Part shown: in pieces, positions 59,716 to 64,000 of the stretch
How positions within the stretch are numbered: the first letter of the stretch is position 1
How the letters are laid out: each line of letters opens with the position of its first letter
DNA from: Ancylostoma caninum
Lineage: Eukaryota > Nematoda > Chromadorea > Rhabditida > Ancylostomatidae
Assembly: GCA_037903475.1 (NCBI GenBank)
Contig: JBAJFG010000037.1
Span: forward strand, 186,001 to 250,000
Direction: 5' to 3'
Length of the DNA stretch: 64,000 bases
The notes under the pieces: model-generated
What the model was told of the DNA's origin: nothing
The model's input: the letters and a program-made list of their open reading frames with translations, nothing else
Databases searched by the model: none
Program-made: the position numbers and the translations under genes

Positions 59716-62680
59716 AAGCGCTCTTTTGTTTTCCTCCCTCTTAATTTTCTTGGTGTTTATTGAATTGGTCTTGTGTTTAATTTCAGCGAATGCCTTTCAA
59801 GGGCATGAGTCACATTTGTGGAGGTCTCCTGACATTATTCGGCTGGTTCTACCCAAAAACTTCATTATCATGGTTCCCCCAATGTCATAGTTATGGGTGA
59901 GACTGCCATTTTCTTACGCGTTCTCACGATGGCGCTATCGTAGCGAAACAATGTTATGGTGCAATATGAGCATGGTTTTTGTCATCAGGGAATCAAACTC
60001 TCAAAAGACAAAGTTACTGTGATATTTTTGGTGCAGGACTTGCCGAAGAGTGCCGCTGTTTCACTACCAATCGCAAATTCAAAAACTCATCTATTGTTCT
60101 CTCCAATTTGATGAATATGTTCACATATTTCTTAAGACTTGTGCGCGGTTTTCGAAGATGTTGATTACGAATATGGTATGTAGTGGTTCTGTTTTTCCTT
60201 GAATGTGGTAATGGTTTTGTTTACCCTTTGAGGATGAAGCATCATCAAACTCTGCCTGAGTTTTTGGAATCGAATCGCCGTTTTCTTTCAAAATTGTAAT
60301 ATTTATGACTATCACATTCAGCAACTCCCAAACGCATGGTTTTAGAACGAACGAAGTTGAAAAAAGTACGATATTCGTGATCAACTCCCTGGACAACTCT
60401 GCATACAAGTGTTAAAACATTTCCATTTGTTTCGAATTTGTGATCGATAGTGGGGCTGTTGAAGAGCAATAGTACATGAAAAACACCGCTACAACGAGCT
60501 AAGCTAGGATGTGACTCGCGCGGCTGTCCGCAGAAGGCTGAGTTCCAGTGACCGTCATTGTATACAGAGAACGTCAATCACGACTGCATCTTCCGCGGAT
60601 TGGAGCGGTGCAACATCTACGCGGCGCCACCGCCTGCCGTGAATGTTGGCCGTTGCCTCGCCCACTCCGATGTTGCGACGCTCCATTCCTCGGGAGGTAA
60701 CCATGATTGACGTTCTCTATAGTTTTTTTAAAATACATATACAGACTCCCCTTGCGGTTGGAATGCGTCGCAGGCCAAGAAACGCAGTGAAGTGAGACCC
60801 ACTCGACCTTCTCAGTTGGAGCATGCTCGTAGCTCATCTCTCATTCAAGTCCCGCCACAATTCTATGGTCACGAAATCTGTCTAGCTTTTTCGAGGGGTA
60901 CAGCTGTATGTGATCTCATGCCCATTGGACACATATCGTCATGTAGCTGGAGATTACCGCTTTCATACATCATAGCTGTGTCGCTCCCATTGGTTTCTGT
61001 TCGAGGTTTCTTGTGTTTTCGAAGTCTTTAAGATCAACATGTGCAACATTTTATTAGTTGCCTACCTTTTCATCGATCATTTCATACAGCATCTTCGATA
61101 TGTGATCTTTGTTATTCTGTGTATTTATTTTGGAATTTCAGGCGTTGGACTAGTAATATGATTGCGGAGATCCAGTAGGTAGTACTGATGCATTCAATCT
61201 CACAGCGACGACAGCTGAGATTTTGTACACATACCTTTGCTATGTATTACACATGTAGTTTTTAAAGAAATATGGTATATGTATGTCGAACAATCTATTA
61301 GCTGATTCGGTCGGTTAAAAATGCGTATCGATCCTCATCGGTCGGATACCAACGACGATCGGTATGCATCTTTTGTTATCCGACAAGGTAGAACTCTGAC
61401 ACACTATAAATACAGCTAATGGCGTGCGGAACTATGTACTTAGTAGCGCTGTTTTGGTGATTGAACTGGATTTAACTCGTCCACAGCTCTGTTCTTTGGA
61501 GTCGCCGTTCTTCGGAGTTCAGCTTAGTTGAGTGTATTTCAGAGCAGTTTGCCACTATAGAATATCTTGTATAATCGCGGTACTTTGTACTTCAGCGGCC
61601 TATTACATATCCGAACCGCACAAAAAATGAATTCCCGCGAAAGTTGCATAGAGGAATTCTCGAGGATGCTGATCACTAGTTTTGGTGGTTGGACTCATAG
61701 ATGGAATAGCTGCGAGAACTGGTCCGTAAAAGTGAAGGTTGCTGAGAAAAATCGTTGGTGAATAAGTGAGGGATAACAATAATAATAAGTGAATAAATAA
61801 TGAGTAAAACAACGACTGTATCCTCACGCGTTCCCGAAGGGTGGGCGTCAGGAGGACGTTGAGCTCAAACACTTATTCTTCAGAATTGGTAGTGGACAAA
61901 GTGCTTCTGGTATATTTGAGAGTTACTGGGCTAGCTTTTCTCCCAAGTACCAGCGTCACAAGCACAAGAAACGCCAGTGATCGGAACCACCCTGTGAATG
62001 CCACTAATGTGGCAAACTGATTGTTTGCACATCCACGGATGCCTCTTGGGAACACAGATCTCATCATCGATCTTTTCCCAAAAATACCCACGCCATGGGT
62101 GGTGCGCCGCGTACAAGTGGGTCCTGATCATTGGCATACCTGATGCCTTCGTCAGTATAACTTGCGCTTTTCATTTCTACGACGCATTAATTTAGTGTTT
62201 CATTATCTACACATGTAGTATTTGTTAAATGGCTGATTATACCAATTGAAATAACCCGCAAAAGAAGAAATCTATGGGAGTGAGGCTTGTTTTCGAGTTA
62301 ATTCATGCCTGTTCTTCACTATTTTTATCATCACGTAACAGTGGCAGTACTTTAGGTGCTGTGAGAACGTGTACGAGCGTTAAAGGGACATCTGCGTATG
62401 CGAGGAATGTGGAAACTGATAGATACGCTCTTCTGGTTCACTAGTGAAAAAAGATGGTTGAAGATGATCTATTGTGCGGAAACAAATGTCTAGTTACAAG
62501 ATTTTCTGCTATCTTCTGCTATTACCTCACATGTAGAATTCATGGTCTCATTGAGTCTTCACTACTACTACACTTTTCAGTTGCTTTGTAAAAAAATTTT
62601 ATTGCAGAGGGGAAGCCATGAAGAGATGGCAGTTCAAAAACGAGGTGGAAACTACTAACAGAAAAGTCTATTTTCACACA
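59716..62680. other. Intergenic region with a small TIR element
   Basis: Contains the TIR element at 60565-60719. Other frames are short; a minus-strand frame (61931-62137) reads a Cys-bearing tail (CKQSVCHISGIHRVVPITGV) but has no recognised domain or partner exon. Nothing else supported. Confidence 0.4.
60565..60719. mobile_element. Small TIR element (155 bp)
   Basis: AGAGAACGTCAATCA at the left is inverted at the right as TGATTGACGTTCTCT, with TA outside each end (60563-60564, 60720-60721). It is GC-rich inside and non-coding. Probably a MITE of a TA-targeting family. Confidence 0.6.
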
Positions 62681-63019
62681 TTAGATGTTTTCATAGAAAG
62701 GGGGTTCGAGCGTATCATCTGCTTCATGCGGCGAAAGAGAAGAAATATCCGAGTCACTATCCGTGCTCGAGTCGTTGCTTTCTTCAAGATTACTATCAGC
62801 GTCCATCGGGTTGACCACCATCTTTCCATATGTGGTGGGTAGCTCCGATCGTTCCTCGGCATCCATAATCGCTCGAACCTCGTCTTCTGCGTTCTGGCTT
62901 TCATCCGCTATTTCTTCGGTGTTAATTTCAAGACGAGATTTGGCGTATTCTTCGAAAATCTTCTCCCTCCACTGGTGGTATACCTCCGTCTTTTTTTGTA
63001 TGACACTTCTACGGTCCAT
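62681..63019 (-). CDS. Single-exon acidic protein, 112 aa, unrecognised
   Basis: A complete minus-strand frame from ATG at 63019 to TAA. The N-terminal half is helical and charged (EVYHQWREKIFEEYAKSRLE; EDEVRAIMDAEERSELP). The C-terminal half is acidic and serine-rich (SNDSSTDSDSDISSLSPHEA), with several casein-kinase-2-like sites. No signal peptide or membrane segment. The upstream 40 bases hold no obvious acceptor, so it may be intronless or part of a larger gene. Codon use and the regular charge pattern look like real coding sequence. I do not recognise the family. Confidence 0.5.
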   Translation of the reverse strand: MDRRSVIQKKTEVYHQWREKIFEEYAKSRLEINTEEIADESQNAEDEVRAIMDAEERSELPTTYGKMVVNPMDADSNLEESNDSSTDSDSDISSLSPHEADDTLEPPFYENI

Positions 63020-64000
63020 ATACTTTCTTTGCGCACTATATTATGCTTCGACCTTCCGCACGCCTTCGATCTCGGCAATTTTCAGCTCATTCATGTGCAT
63101 GGTCGGGAGCATCATATAGAAGGGATAGGTGTGGATAGGGCTGAAATTGATGGTAGAATTGTGAAAAATGGTGTCATTGTGCTGCCTATTTGAATTATTG
63201 CGATTCGTGATGGATCTCTGACTGGGATGCGTGTTCTTGATCGGCACAACATTCGATAGTGTACAAGCGCACCTCATGCCTTGAATCTGTGAATGCACCA
63301 CGAATAACAGGTCGTCGTCATTTCAATCCGAGCGTGATTTCTTCGCGGCCATACCACTACATCATCACATCATTGACGCTACTTGGTGTAATGGAGGGAA
63401 TGTAGCGGAATACTCACAGTTCTACACTCTCGCGTCTGCACCAACCCGCGCTAGTGACTTGTTGTGATTTAGGGAGAGATAATGCCACAAAGGAACCGGA
63501 TTTGGATAGGAATGATAAAAAGTATACGTAATCAGCCCTACACTTATCTGTACACAGAGTTCTTGCATTCGCAAATGGATATTCCTCCGACCGGGCTCCC
63601 CTTCTCAATGCCTTCTTGAAATCGTTTTCAAAGAATCACTTTTTCAAGCGCTCGATAGGCTATTACGTCCTTTTGGATGGAGTCGCTGCTTGAGGCAGGA
63701 ATCTCACCATGATCACAAAAACTGAATTCGCCAGTCCTTGGGTCCTACAATTGGTGCATAATTTGAGATCTTCCCCCGCAGATTTCCAGGAATAATGAAG
63801 AGCTGCTTTCTTAATGGATCCCACTGGTGAGTATTGACCACATGGTCCAGACAAGTGTTGGATAGAAACCATTTTTTTTTGGTTTCATGTCTGGGACCCT
63901 GTTTGCTTCTCCACAGATGTGTTTCAATTTTGATATCCAAGTACCGATTAACCTGCATTCGTTATACCGTGCGGCCTGAAATTTGCTGTATTTCTTGGAT
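63020..64000. other. Right edge, no supported gene
   Basis: Minus-strand frames at 63663-63872 and 63713-63958 overlap each other; the first contains CTNCRTQG before a possible donor (GTGAGA). They might be an exon of a gene continuing off the window, but nothing is recognisable. Confidence 0.35.

Noticed and set aside
1..64000. CRISPR array, bacterial operon or prophage
   Set aside because: No regularly spaced repeats of CRISPR type; spliced genes and mariner elements show this is animal nuclear DNA.

Overview
This is a eukaryotic, nematode-type genomic window, most likely from a clade V strongylid worm such as a hookworm. The coding sequence is broken into many short exons with GT..AG introns and TTTTCAG-type acceptors. 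Two start codons sit just behind an acceptor-like site, as expected for spliced-leader trans-splicing. The rest is AT-rich DNA with long introns, packed with mariner-family elements, small terminal-inverted-repeat elements and retroelement debris. There is no prokaryotic operon, CRISPR array or rRNA. Most long open frames in the raw sequence are chance frames. The real genes had to be assembled exon by exon.

Gene block (2.7-28.4 kb). Three recognisable genes lie next to each other. (1) The first three recovered exons of a WASP homologue (wsp-1), minus strand, encode most of a WH1/EVH1 domain; the rest of the gene lies left of the window or was not found. (2) A complete HRS/HGS homologue (hgrs-1), plus strand, has 20 exons and about 728 codons: VHS, FYVE, UIM, coiled coil, Q/P-rich tail and a C-terminal LISFD. 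It is the ESCRT-0 subunit that sorts ubiquitinated cargo on endosomes. (3) A complete four-exon glutaredoxin (glrx-22-like, 128 aa, CPYC active site), plus strand, has introns carrying a tRNA-derived SINE and two mariner elements. As I recall, C. elegans cosmid C07G1 carries wsp-1, hgrs-1 and glrx-22 together, so this block looks syntenic.

Middle (28.4-46.9 kb). A minus-strand saposin-like secreted protein gene lies at 29.75-30.2 kb. Otherwise there are only repeats: a 30-bp-arm inverted repeat, TTCGAA-rich dispersed repeats, a TTAA-ended foldback element, a 59-60 bp minisatellite and microsatellites.

Right part (46.9-64 kb). This holds a Penelope-like retroelement remnant with a GIY-YIG endonuclease domain; three candidate exons of an unrecognised minus-strand gene, with the retroelement in one of its introns; a 534-bp mariner-type deletion derivative; a second copy of the element found in hgrs-1 intron 10; an apparently intact DD37D mariner (52716-53998, 364-aa transposase) inserted into an exon of a decayed Myb/SANT-like gene; an inverted pair of SINE-like repeats; a decayed non-LTR ORF1-like frame that a foldback element abuts; and a single-exon 112-aa acidic protein. 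No wholly new biological system is evident. The most notable items are the intact DD37D mariner with a readable insertion site, the Penelope fragment in a putative intron, and the related TTAA-ended TIR families.
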